From positions 45,609-109,608 of the forward strand of contig JANRKN010000128.1 of the NCBI GenBank assembly GCA_033763435.1: a DNA stretch of 64,000 nucleotides, given 5' to 3'. Numbering within the stretch: position 1 is the first letter of the stretch; every line of letters starts with the position of its first letter. Below the pieces are notes generated by a model that saw only the letters and a program-made list of their open reading frames with translations, was not told the origin of the DNA and did not search any database. Positions 26,659 to 34,646 of this stretch are shown here, one piece after another. This DNA comes from JANRKN01 sp033763435 (GTDB lineage: Bacteria; Planctomycetota; Phycisphaerae; Phycisphaerales; UBA1924). Both the position numbers and the translations under genes were made by a program.

Positions 26659-27225
26659 CTACCGATTCAGCGGCAGTACGAGCTGCTCTTCTTGGAAGGG
26701 CGGGACCATCTCAAATGGAAACGGGCAAGGAACTCCAGAGTGAGAAACTCGGACCGGACCGAGGATCGGGGTCAGCGCCCCCCCTGAACACATCTTGATC
26801 CTGCATGGCTTGCACAACCTGCGTTGCTCGCTTGCCAAGTAAGCACAAAGAAAGGGGTCTGCTTGGCCTTGAGCGACGCAAAAATCGTAGTAAGTTTGAC
26901 TGGCCGCATCGCATAAGGCCTGGCCCGCAGGATTCGGCGTCGGGACACAAGGACCACGACTGCCAATCAGGGCGATGACGGTGTTGCACTGAGTGACTCC
27001 CAGACTATCGGGCACACACCGATCGTGTCCGAACATCGTGATTTCGATGTCGCCGGGTTGGCACGTAGCGGTTGAGAAAAATCCAGACTCGAAGCACGGC
27101 GAACACGAAGATTGGCTAGGCAGCACGATGCCTAGCCCAAAGCAATTGGACTGAGCGCTTGCCCTCTCAACAGCCCAACCGCTGATCGTCACCAGACCGA
27201 CAGCCGCCGCGAATGCTCTGATCAT
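26659..27225 (-). CDS. Secreted cysteine-rich protein of unknown function
   Basis: The 188-aa protein has a clear signal peptide (FAAAVGLVTISGWAVERASA, cut before QSNC). The mature part is small and rich in cysteine, about 14 residues, suggesting several disulphides. No homologue is recognised. ATG 27225 has GGGAGG at ideal spacing. The promoter-like element upstream has a 15-nt homopolymer in its spacer, so its expression may switch by slippage. Local GC is clearly below that of the flanks. Confidence 0.7.
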   Translation of the reverse strand: MIRAFAAAVGLVTISGWAVERASAQSNCFGLGIVLPSQSSCSPCFESGFFSTATCQPGDIEITMFGHDRCVPDSLGVTQCNTVIALIGSRGPCVPTPNPAGQALCDAASQTYYDFCVAQGQADPFLCAYLASEQRRLCKPCRIKMCSGGALTPILGPVRVSHSGVPCPFPFEMVPPFQEEQLVLPLNR

Positions 27226-27254
27226 GCGTTCCTCCCGGAGTAGGACTCAACGAG

Positions 27255-27283
27255 AGCCTAGCGGGGGGGGGGGGGGGCGTCAA
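27255..27283 (-). promoter_or_regulatory. Promoter with a homopolymeric spacer (possible phase-variable promoter)
   Basis: Read on the minus strand, TTGACG (27283-27278) and TAGGCT (27260-27255) are separated by exactly 17 nt. Fifteen of those 17 are a single run of C, followed by GC. The start point would be near 27249, giving a leader of about 24 nt with GGGAGG before the ATG at 27225. A change in run length would directly alter -35/-10 spacing. Confidence 0.55.
27263..27277. repeat. 15-nt poly-G (plus strand) homopolymer
   Basis: An uninterrupted run of 15 G lies 37 nt upstream of the start codon of the cysteine-rich secreted protein. It is the longest homopolymer I saw in the window. Its length could vary in the population or reflect sequencing error. 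Confidence 0.9.
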
Positions 27284-27363
27284 GGGCTTATGCGGCCCAT
27301 TTTCAGAATCTTCACCGGCCCAATAACGTCAGATCGAGCTTGATTCCGCACTTCAGCCGACGC

Positions 27364-28419
27364 CTATGACCCCACAATCCTCTCCGCCAGCTTGCGGATG
27401 GTGCCGGGCGCGCTCCCCTCGGCCTTGTTGTTGGCGATGACGTACACGGGCTGGTTGATCGCCGCGAGTTCCCGGCACAGGCGCGCGATCTCGGCGCGGT
27501 GGTGCGGGTCTTCGTCCACAAGCCGCGCGAAGGGCGCATAGCGCTCGGCGGCGCCTTCGTAACTGAACTTGAGGTTGAGCATCCATCGCACGACCAGAGG
27601 CCGCGCGAGCGAGGCCGGGGGCATGAGCGCGAGCTGCTGCTCGAGCGCGCCGGCGCTCGGGTGAACATTATAAACATGCACCGCGCCCGCATCGCGCAGG
27701 GCCTGAGCGTACGCGGGCGTGAGCAGCGTCGGGTTGCGGATCTCGACGCCGTAGAGCGGCCCTTTGGGAAGCGCGTCGAGGAAGCTGAAGAGGCGATCGA
27801 TAAGCCGGGCGGCGCCGCCGAGGTTGGCCAGGCGCAGCGCGGGGAACTGGAAGACGATCGGGCCGCAGGTTTCGCGGAGGCCTTGGATCGTGGGCGCGAT
27901 GATGAAGTCGCGGCTGTACGCGGCATCGAGAAAGAGCGCCGAGGCGTCGCCCGCGGCGCGTGCGGCGAGCCGCGCGGCCTCGTCCTGACTCCGGTAATCC
28001 TCGTGCGGCTGCGTCAGGGCCTGGTGGGCCTTGACAAGGAAACGGAACCCCGCGGGCACGGCCGCGGCCATCTCGGCGTAGTCGCGCTCGAGCGCGGGGC
28101 GATAGAAGGTCTTGTCGATGCCGACGGAGCGGAAGATCGGGCACGAGGCGTACGCGCGCAGGCCGTGGCGCGCGAGCGCGGTCTGCGACTCCTCGCGGGC
28201 GTACACCAGCCCCGCCCAGCCGGGGAACGACCACGAGGAGGTGCCGAGGTGGATGTTCGCGGGCAGTGCCTGTGCGAGGCGCGCGGTTTCGTCGTCGATC
28301 GGCACGGGCGCGACGCGATCGGGCTTGGACTCTGGCTTGGGCGGGGCGTCGGGGGCGGCTTCGGGCGCAAACGCAAAGAGCGCGGGCTGATCATCGCGCG
28401 ATGTGCCTTTGCGGGCCAT
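27364..28419 (-). CDS. DUF72 family protein
   Basis: The 351-aa protein has the DUF72/YecE TIM-barrel-like pattern: IHLGTSSWSFPGWAG at the first strand, FRFLVKAHQALT, GPIVFQFPALRL, YGVEIRNPTLL and YVIANNKAEG at the end. Biochemical function is not established for the family. The first 45 residues are a Pro/Ala-rich extension. The start lies 8 nt after the stop of the metallophosphoesterase gene, so the two are probably co-transcribed. Confidence 0.88.
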   Translation of the reverse strand: MARKGTSRDDQPALFAFAPEAAPDAPPKPESKPDRVAPVPIDDETARLAQALPANIHLGTSSWSFPGWAGLVYAREESQTALARHGLRAYASCPIFRSVGIDKTFYRPALERDYAEMAAAVPAGFRFLVKAHQALTQPHEDYRSQDEAARLAARAAGDASALFLDAAYSRDFIIAPTIQGLRETCGPIVFQFPALRLANLGGAARLIDRLFSFLDALPKGPLYGVEIRNPTLLTPAYAQALRDAGAVHVYNVHPSAGALEQQLALMPPASLARPLVVRWMLNLKFSYEGAAERYAPFARLVDEDPHHRAEIARLCRELAAINQPVYVIANNKAEGSAPGTIRKLAERIVGS

Positions 28420-28427
28420 GGATGAGG

Positions 28428-29684
28428 TTATGCGCGGGTGAGGGTGATGAGGCCGATCTCAGCGGGCGCGTTGATGCGGAGGGGGAACCAGTTGCCCGTG
28501 CCGTTGCCGACGATGCAGTGCGAGGCGCCCTTGGTGTACTGGCCCGACCAGTACTTGTACATGAGGGGCCCGGGTCCGAGGTCGGGGCTGAGCATGAGCT
28601 GCCCGCCGTGGGTGTGACCCGCGAGCGTGAGCGCCACGCCCTGCTCGGCGGCAACATCGAACGCCTCAGGGTGGTGCGCAAGGAGAATGTTGACCGCGCC
28701 CGGATCGCGGAGCTTGAGCGTGGTGCGGGCGTGCTCAGTGTGCAGCGACGCGCGCCGGGCGGCCGGGTCTCCCCAGCGGATGCCGAGGATCTGGAGCCGC
28801 TGGCCTCGGATGTTGATCGTGTGCTCCTCGTTCAGCAGCAGCGGCACGCCCGAATCTCGCACGGCGCGCTCGAAGGCGAGATGACCATCGAACAGGTCGT
28901 GGTTTCCTTCGCACATGAACGAGCCGTACCGCGTGCGGAAGGCCCGAACCATCTCCAGCCCCGGCGGAAGATCGCGCAATGAGAAATCAATCAGGTCGCC
29001 CGTCAGCAGGCACAGGTCGGCCTCGAGCGCGTTGACTCGCTCGACGATCCGCGAGAGCAGCGCGTCGCCCGAGAATCGGCCCACGTGCACGTCCGTCACG
29101 TGCGCGATCTTCAGGCCCTCGAGCTCCGAGGGCAGATTCGCGATCGGGACGGTGAAGCGCGAGGTGCGGAACTCGTCGAGCCGGGGGATCGCCAGGCCCG
29201 TCGCGGCCAGGGTGAGCGCCGGGGGTGCGAGCGTGACGCTCCGCGCAAGCAATGCTCGGCGCGAAAGGCCCGCGGGCGGCCCGTCGGACGGGGAGGAGGC
29301 TGACACGGCTTGGCCTGAGGAAGCTTCGACCGACGGGCTCACGGTGGGCTGGGCCCGGGTGAACAAGCGCCGCACGCCCTGCGCAAGGCGGAAGACCGTC
29401 CACGGCATCACGCTCGCGAGCATCGCCAGGGGCAGGAGCACCATGTGCCAGATGTACATGGGCGTGAGGATCGCGATGGGCGTGCGGACGTCCATATCGC
29501 GGAAGCGTGTGAGCAACAGCCAGGCGAACGCACCGAGCTGAAAGAGCATGAACGCCGCGAGCGCCCAGCGCCCGCGCCGAGAGTTCGCGCGCGCGAGCCG
29601 ACGGTCGGCCCACCACCACCAGAGCAGACCGGTGGTCGGGAAGGAGAACAGGATCACAAAGAAGATGAGCTGGCCGAGGGTCAT
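28428..29684 (-). CDS. Membrane-anchored calcineurin-like metallophosphoesterase
   Basis: The 418-aa protein has three N-terminal membrane helices, then a variable linker and a further hydrophobic stretch after a twin-arginine-like SRRALLARS. The C-terminal catalytic domain is YkuE/YaeI-like. Metal motifs are all present: TDVHVGRF, GDLIDF, GNHDLF, LLAHHPE and GHTHGGQ. Enzymes of this group act on phosphoesters such as lipid A precursors or nucleotides; the substrate is unknown. ATG 29684 has GAGGAAAG upstream. Confidence 0.88.
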   Translation of the reverse strand: MTLGQLIFFVILFSFPTTGLLWWWWADRRLARANSRRGRWALAAFMLFQLGAFAWLLLTRFRDMDVRTPIAILTPMYIWHMVLLPLAMLASVMPWTVFRLAQGVRRLFTRAQPTVSPSVEASSGQAVSASSPSDGPPAGLSRRALLARSVTLAPPALTLAATGLAIPRLDEFRTSRFTVPIANLPSELEGLKIAHVTDVHVGRFSGDALLSRIVERVNALEADLCLLTGDLIDFSLRDLPPGLEMVRAFRTRYGSFMCEGNHDLFDGHLAFERAVRDSGVPLLLNEEHTINIRGQRLQILGIRWGDPAARRASLHTEHARTTLKLRDPGAVNILLAHHPEAFDVAAEQGVALTLAGHTHGGQLMLSPDLGPGPLMYKYWSGQYTKGASHCIVGNGTGNWFPLRINAPAEIGLITLTRA

Positions 29685-30015
29685 GACGGGGACTTTCCTC
29701 ACGAACGCGAACGTGCGAGACCATGGGATTGTTCGGGGCCTGGGCTTTGGATGCAGGAAAACCCGGCACGATCCGCGGCCGCAAGGCGCCTTGAACGGGA
29801 CCTGAACGTCCGGTGTCAGAAGCTGTACGGACGGTGCGGGGGTGACGCCGAAGCGGGCGAGCACTCCCCGGAAGCGGTACCCCGACACAGGATGCATTCG
29901 GCCTCGGGTTTTCCGAAAGGGCTCAGGGGGAGGATCCGGAGTCCGATCCCATTCGCGGCCTGTGGTCGGTGAACCGCTGCGGGCGAGAGGCACATTCAAC
30001 AGAACGGAGCCCGGG
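29685..30015. other. Intergenic region upstream of the PYP gene set
   Basis: This 331-nt gap separates the divergent metallophosphoesterase gene from the first gene of the PYP unit. It should carry the promoters for both. I found no pair of hexamers convincing enough to call and no clear hairpin. Short open frames cross it but lack ribosome sites and look like noise. Confidence 0.6.
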
Positions 30016-30423
30016 ATGGACCGCCAGAAGGTCATGACGCAGTTGACGGATCCGGCCCTCGGACAGCAGATCGCCGAGGCGCTTCGCACGTGGCCCAACG
30101 CCGACGCTGGCGACATCGCCAAGACCGTGGACTGGGTCATGGCGGTGCGCTCGAACTTCGTGTCGCTTCTGCGTGAGGTGGACGACGACGGCGAGCTCGT
30201 AACAACGCTGGCGATCAACTACATCGAGCTCAAGAGCCACTGGATCGCACTGAACACGAAGATCAACTACCAGAACTTCCGCCGCGGCGCGTGTGATTCG
30301 CGCGTGGCGTTCCAGGCGACGGGCATCAGCATGCTGCTGGGTCAGCTCGAGAGCATGATCGACCAGAGCGATCTGGACAAGATCACCGAGTTCCTCGCGG
30401 CGCCCGTGCGTCAGGCGGCCTGA
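30016..30423 (+). CDS. Small helical protein of unknown function at the head of the PYP unit
   Basis: The 135-aa soluble protein is predicted to be mostly helical (AEALRTWPNADAGDIAKTVD, WVMAVRSNFVSLLREVDDD, LLGQLESMIDQSDLDKITEF). It has one cysteine and no signal or membrane segment. The start at 30016 is set by CGGAG 6 nt upstream; the frame is open further upstream but has no ribosome site. It is followed after 115 nt by another small gene that is translationally coupled to pyp. I do not recognise the family; a role in PYP signalling or gas vesicle formation is speculation from position. Confidence 0.75.
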   Translation: MDRQKVMTQLTDPALGQQIAEALRTWPNADAGDIAKTVDWVMAVRSNFVSLLREVDDDGELVTTLAINYIELKSHWIALNTKINYQNFRRGACDSRVAFQATGISMLLGQLESMIDQSDLDKITEFLAAPVRQAA

Positions 30424-30500
30424 ACCGATCGGCCGCGCTCCGCACGCGGCTTGAGCGTGAACCCTTTGCCCGGTCGTTGCGGAGTCGCCCGGGGCACGTC

Positions 30501-30518
30501 GTCCCGCGAAGGCGGGAC
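30501..30518 (+). other. Hairpin in the leader of the gene before pyp
   Basis: GTCCCGC (30501-30507) pairs with GCGGGAC (30512-30518) around a GAAG loop. It lies 20 nt before the start codon at 30539. With no T-run, it looks more like an mRNA-stability or processing element than a terminator. Confidence 0.45.
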
Positions 30519-30538
30519 GGAATCAGAAAGGACTCACC

Positions 30539-30874
30539 ATGTCCAACACCCCCGGTGGAATGGAAGAGCAACTCGTGGCGTTGTACGCCGAGCGCGAGAT
30601 GCTGGCTTCCGAGCTCGGCGTCGCTGACGCCGATGAGATCATCGACATGGTCCGGAACCTCGAAGCCCAGCTGCACAGCTTCTACAGCGTGTACGGGTCG
30701 AGCCCGGGCCTTGACGACCCCGCGACGGCCCAGCTGCTCGCGCAGGTGAAGGAGATCGACCAGACCCTGGCCGATGCCTTCAGCGAGAAGACCGTGACCC
30801 TCGAGATCGAGAACGATCGCCCCGTCCTTCGCGCGACGTGGCGGCAGACCACTCAGAACGGAGATCGTCAATGA
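30539..30874 (+). CDS. Small coiled-coil-like protein translationally coupled to PYP
   Basis: The 111-aa protein opens with a long charged helix (MEEQLVALYAEREMLASELG, then EIIDMVRNLEAQLHSFY) and ends with a short strand-rich tail (KTVTLEIENDRPVLRATW). It has no membrane segment and no recognised domain. AAAGGA precedes ATG 30539. Its stop overlaps the pyp start as ATGA, which suggests roughly equal expression and perhaps a direct partner of the photoreceptor. That function is inference only. Confidence 0.78.
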   Translation: MSNTPGGMEEQLVALYAEREMLASELGVADADEIIDMVRNLEAQLHSFYSVYGSSPGLDDPATAQLLAQVKEIDQTLADAFSEKTVTLEIENDRPVLRATWRQTTQNGDRQ

Positions 30875-31290
30875 GCCAGATGAACATGATGCGTTCCCCC
30901 GCCGCCCGGCCCGCCTCGTCGAACTCGTTCGTCCCCGACGAACTCTTCGGCATGCTCGGTAACCTCTCCCGCGCCGACATGGACCGCTGCGACTTCGGCG
31001 TCATCAAGCTCGATGACTCGGGCAAGGTCGTGATGGTCAACCGCTACCAGTCGGACCTGGGCGGCGTCGCCATCCCGAACTTCGAGAACAAGCACTATTT
31101 CACGCAGATCGCCCCCTGCACCAACAACGCGCTGTTCTTCGGCTCGTTCAAGAAGGGCGTCGCGGCGAACAACCTCAACCTGGTGTTCCCGTACACCTTC
31201 ACCTTCAAGATGAAGCCCACCAACGTCAAGGTCCACCTCTACCGCGATCAGGCCACGAAGACCAACTGGGTCTTCTGCGCCCGCGCCTGA
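30871..31290 (+). CDS. pyp: Photoactive yellow protein (PYP) homologue, blue-light receptor
   Basis: The 139-aa PAS-fold protein aligns without gaps to Halorhodospira PYP over most of its length with an offset of 14. Conserved features are FGVIKLD, the chromophore site IAPCTNN with C83 (PYP Cys69) and P82, FKKGVAANNLN, Y108 and M114 (Met100), and the end VHLYRD...WVFCARA. PYP binds p-coumaric acid as a thioester on this Cys and undergoes a blue-light photocycle. Tuning residues differ: V56 for Tyr42, Q60 for Glu46, G64 for Thr50, V66 for Arg52. An N-terminal extension of about 14 residues is present. GGAG lies 7 nt before the ATG. The ligase and lyase genes that make the chromophore follow. 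Confidence 0.92.
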   Translation: MSQMNMMRSPAARPASSNSFVPDELFGMLGNLSRADMDRCDFGVIKLDDSGKVVMVNRYQSDLGGVAIPNFENKHYFTQIAPCTNNALFFGSFKKGVAANNLNLVFPYTFTFKMKPTNVKVHLYRDQATKTNWVFCARA

Positions 31291-31375
31291 GGACGCGATC
31301 TCGCCCCGGAGACGGGGCAATCCTGACCCCTCTCGGGCGGCATGGCCTCGTGCTGTGACGCCCGTTTTCGTCCCC

Positions 31376-32851
31376 ATGTCCACCGACCCCAACCACTTCT
31401 CCCCCCACTCCCACCCGCGCGAATCGGGCTCCGCGCGCGAGGCCGCTTCGCCCCGCGAGCGGCTGCGCGCGATCCTCTACGAGGGCCTGCACACTGATGT
31501 CGGGCGCCTCACGGTCTTCCCCGGGCGCATCACGCCGATCGCGTCGATCTGGACCGGCGCGCGGCAGTGGGTCAACTTCTTCCGCGCGTCGGGCCTGACG
31601 CATGGCACGCGCGTGGTGCTCGCGCTGGGCCCCTCTCCCGCGTTCCTGATGGCGATGATCGCGGCATGGTGGGAAGGTCTCTCGCTCATCGTGCTGCGCG
31701 AGGGCGAGCCCGTGCCCGACGCGCTCGACGCCTCGGTCATCATCCGCGCGGAATCGTGCGGCACCGATCTGCGCGTGATCGCGCCCAACCCCGACTGGGG
31801 TCCGCCCGAGAAGCCCATCCGCCCGCCGACGACCCGCCTGGGCCCGAGCCCCGACGTTCGGCTCATGCTGCGGACCTCGGGCACGTCGGGCAACCCGCGC
31901 TGGATCGCGCTGTCGGATGAGAACATCGCGGCGGTGATCGAATCACACCGGCCCCACCTCGGGCTCCGCGGCGCGCGGGTGCTCTCGGCGCTGCCCTGGC
32001 ATCACGCGTTCGGCCTGCTGATTGACTTGGTGCCCGCGCTGCTCGACGCTGAGACGATCGTGCGCGAGCCCTCGGCCGGGCGTGATCCGGGGTCGATCAT
32101 CGAAGCGGTCGAGCGCTGGGAGATCACGCACCTGTCGATGGTGCCGCTGCAGGTCTGCCGGATCGCGGCGCTGCCCGGCGGCCGATCAGTGCTCGCGGGC
32201 CTCCGCGGGGGCGTGGTGGGCGGCGCGAAGATCACGCAAGACATCAGCGACCTTCTCACGGGCTCAACGCTGCGCGTGGGCTACGGGCAGACCGAGGCCT
32301 CGCCGGGCATCGCGCTCGGCGCGCCGGGCGTCTGGCGCGAAGGAATCCTGGGCGCGGCGTGCGGCTGCGAGCTGCGCGCGGACGACGCGGGCGTGCTGCA
32401 GTTCCGGGGACCCAATGCCTGCCTCGGGCACTGGACCGAGCGGGGACTCGAGCGCTGGGCCGACGGCTGGCGCTCGACGGGCGACCTCGTGCGCGCCGAG
32501 CGCGGACAGTTCGTTTATCTGGGACGTGCGGACGACTCGTTCAAGCTGGCCAATGGGCGGCTGGTGGTGCCGGGGCCGATCGAATCGCGCCTGGCGGAGA
32601 TCGTGCCCGACGTGATCGACGCGGCGGTGCTTTCGCGCGACGGCGAATCGATCGACGTGGTGCTCGTCACGCGCTCGGCGATTGCCCGACCGATCGCCCT
32701 CGTCGCGCGCGCCCTCGGGCCCCTGGCGCCGAAGCTGGGCGAGGTGCGGGTGCTCACGCAGCACAACGTGCCACGGTCGGCCAAGGGATCGCTCGACCGC
32801 GCGCAACTGGCGCGGTATCTCGAGGACCCGGGCGCCCGCGCCGCGGCCTGA
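31376..32851 (+). CDS. p-Coumarate:CoA ligase-like enzyme (ANL superfamily)
   Basis: The 491-aa adenylating enzyme should activate p-coumarate to its CoA thioester, the donor for PYP. Core motifs are the P-loop LRTSGTSGNPRWIALS (no Lys after the Pro), GYGQTEASPG (A5), STGDLV (A7) and YLGRADDSFKLANGRLV (A8). The A10 segment reads NVPRSAKGSLDR: the usual catalytic Lys after Gly is Ser, with a Lys two positions earlier. The substrate is inferred from its place between pyp and the lyase gene. The start is uncertain: ATG 31376 was chosen over GTG 31355, and neither has a ribosome site. Confidence 0.82.
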   Translation: MSTDPNHFSPHSHPRESGSAREAASPRERLRAILYEGLHTDVGRLTVFPGRITPIASIWTGARQWVNFFRASGLTHGTRVVLALGPSPAFLMAMIAAWWEGLSLIVLREGEPVPDALDASVIIRAESCGTDLRVIAPNPDWGPPEKPIRPPTTRLGPSPDVRLMLRTSGTSGNPRWIALSDENIAAVIESHRPHLGLRGARVLSALPWHHAFGLLIDLVPALLDAETIVREPSAGRDPGSIIEAVERWEITHLSMVPLQVCRIAALPGGRSVLAGLRGGVVGGAKITQDISDLLTGSTLRVGYGQTEASPGIALGAPGVWREGILGAACGCELRADDAGVLQFRGPNACLGHWTERGLERWADGWRSTGDLVRAERGQFVYLGRADDSFKLANGRLVVPGPIESRLAEIVPDVIDAAVLSRDGESIDVVLVTRSAIARPIALVARALGPLAPKLGEVRVLTQHNVPRSAKGSLDRAQLARYLEDPGARAAA

Positions 32852-32928
32852 CGGAGCACGCAGATTCGGCTGGATTTTTGGCCTCACCCCCGATTGCGGG
32901 TGCGGGATCGCCGCCGATCTTGACGCGT

Positions 32929-34626
32929 ATGACGACGCTGCCTCGCATCGCCCGCGCTGACCTTCCGCCTGCGACGCCCCAACAGCCCGCGCTCTTGGCG
33001 AGCTCAGAACCCGCTTCGACTCCGGAGCAGATGACCGGCACCGCGCCGATCGCGTTCATGCGCCGGGAGCCGATGATCGAGGCCAAGCCCGCGAGCGAGG
33101 GAACGGCGAGTGACGAGGCCGCGATTTCGTTCGGGCCCGATGTGCGGCTCACATGCGAGGACATTGAGTCTGGCGCGATCGGTGCGCCGAGGCTTGCGCT
33201 CACGACCGAGGCGCGCGTGCGCGTGGAGGAATCTCAGCGGGCGCTGTTCGAGGCCGCCAGGCGTGGCGACCCGGTCTATGGGCTCACGACGGGCTTCGGG
33301 CCCTTTGTCAAGTTCAACGCGTGCAGCGATGCACACATTCAGGGCGCGGGGCTGATCGCGCATCTGGGCGCGGGCTTCGGCGCACCGGCGCCCGCTCCGA
33401 TTGCTCGCGCGACGATGCTCGTCCGCGCTCAGTCGCTCGCGCAGGGATGCTCGGGCGTGAGCGTCGAGACCCTCGAACGACTGATCGAGATGCTGCGATG
33501 CGGCGTGACGCCCGCGATCCCCGAGATTGGCTCGGTCGGCGCCAGCGGCGACCTGATCCCGCTCTCGTTCGTCGCGCGCGTGCTCGCGGGCGATGGGCGC
33601 TGTCTGAACGATGAAGGCACCGGCACGCTCGATGCGGGCGACGCGATGCGCCGGGCGGGGATCGAAACTCGTGCACTCTCGGCGCGGGATGCGCTGGGGA
33701 TCGTGAACGGGACGTCGTTCATGACGGGCTACGCAGCCGTGGCGCTTGCGCGCGCGCAGAGGCTCATCGACCGCGCGGAAGAGATCACCGGCTGGCTCTA
33801 TCGCCTGCTGGGCGGGCGGGCGCAGGCGCTCGACGCGAGGCTGCATCGCGCCCGCGGGCACGAGGGCCAGGTGCGCAGCGCCGAGAACATCCGCCGCGAG
33901 GCTGAGCGGTTTGGCCCGTTCGAGGACACCACGCGTCCGCTGCAGGAGGTGTACTCGATCCGCTGCGCGCCGCAGGTGCTGGGCGCGTGCCGGGATCAGA
34001 TCGACCACGCGCGCTGGCTGATCGAGACCGAGATCAACGGCGTCAGCGACAACCCGGTGACGATCGCCTCGGACACCGCGGTGCTGCACGGCGGAAACTT
34101 CCAGGGCCAGCAGATTGCCTTCGCCTCGGATGCGCTGAACGCCGCGCTCGTGCAGGCCGCCGTGCTCGCTGAACGCCAACTCGACGTGCTTGCCAACCCC
34201 GACCTGAACGGCGGCGCCCCGCTGCTGCTTGCGTGGGAGCCCGGCGCGACCAGCGGCATGGCCGGCGCACAGATCACCGCGACCGCGCTCGTCGCCGAGA
34301 TGCGTCATCACGGGCTGCCGAGCGCGACCGCGTCGATCCCGACCAACGGGCGCAATCAGGACGTCGTGTCGATGGGCACGCTTGCGGCGCGCGCGGCCTT
34401 CGGCCAGACCGAGCGCCTGGCCGCGGTGCTGGCGATTCTGTCGCTGGCGGCGGCTCAGCTCAACGGCTTGCGCGCTCTCGGGCGCGCGCCCGGACGCACC
34501 ACGCCCGCGCCCGCGTGGCTCGGCGAGTTCGTCACGCTTCAGCACGACCGCGCGCTGTTCGACGAGATCGCGCGCCTCACTCGCATGAACTTGGAGGGCG
34601 CCACCCCTGAACGCACCGCGGCCTGA
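32929..34626 (+). CDS. Tyrosine ammonia-lyase (aromatic amino acid lyase)
   Basis: The 565-aa lyase should convert tyrosine to p-coumarate, the PYP chromophore precursor. The MIO-forming triad is A205-S206-G207 in GSVGASGDLIPLSF. Catalytic Tyr117 is in VYGLTTGFGP. The selectivity pair aligns as H145-L146 (LIAHLGAGFG), matching His89-Leu90 of Rhodobacter tyrosine ammonia-lyase rather than Phe-Leu of phenylalanine lyases or Ser-His of histidine lyases. SIRCAPQVLGA and NFQGQQIAF are also typical. The N-terminus is extended by about 65 residues. ATG 32929 has no ribosome site. The gene converges with the gvp cluster after 20 nt. Confidence 0.9.
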   Translation: MTTLPRIARADLPPATPQQPALLASSEPASTPEQMTGTAPIAFMRREPMIEAKPASEGTASDEAAISFGPDVRLTCEDIESGAIGAPRLALTTEARVRVEESQRALFEAARRGDPVYGLTTGFGPFVKFNACSDAHIQGAGLIAHLGAGFGAPAPAPIARATMLVRAQSLAQGCSGVSVETLERLIEMLRCGVTPAIPEIGSVGASGDLIPLSFVARVLAGDGRCLNDEGTGTLDAGDAMRRAGIETRALSARDALGIVNGTSFMTGYAAVALARAQRLIDRAEEITGWLYRLLGGRAQALDARLHRARGHEGQVRSAENIRREAERFGPFEDTTRPLQEVYSIRCAPQVLGACRDQIDHARWLIETEINGVSDNPVTIASDTAVLHGGNFQGQQIAFASDALNAALVQAAVLAERQLDVLANPDLNGGAPLLLAWEPGATSGMAGAQITATALVAEMRHHGLPSATASIPTNGRNQDVVSMGTLAARAAFGQTERLAAVLAILSLAAAQLNGLRALGRAPGRTTPAPAWLGEFVTLQHDRALFDEIARLTRMNLEGATPERTAA

Positions 34627-34646
34627 GCGTTCAGGCAGCGTCGAGG

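Noticed and set aside
27263..27277. Poly-G tract as a mere assembly artefact
   Set aside because: This cannot be excluded, but the exact 17-nt spacing between promoter hexamers and the correct ribosome site argue for a functional element, so it was kept as a finding.
28425..28430. TAACCT as a leaderless -10 for the DUF72 gene
   Set aside because: The box overlaps the TAA stop of the metallophosphoesterase gene 8 nt upstream. Co-transcription explains the arrangement more simply.
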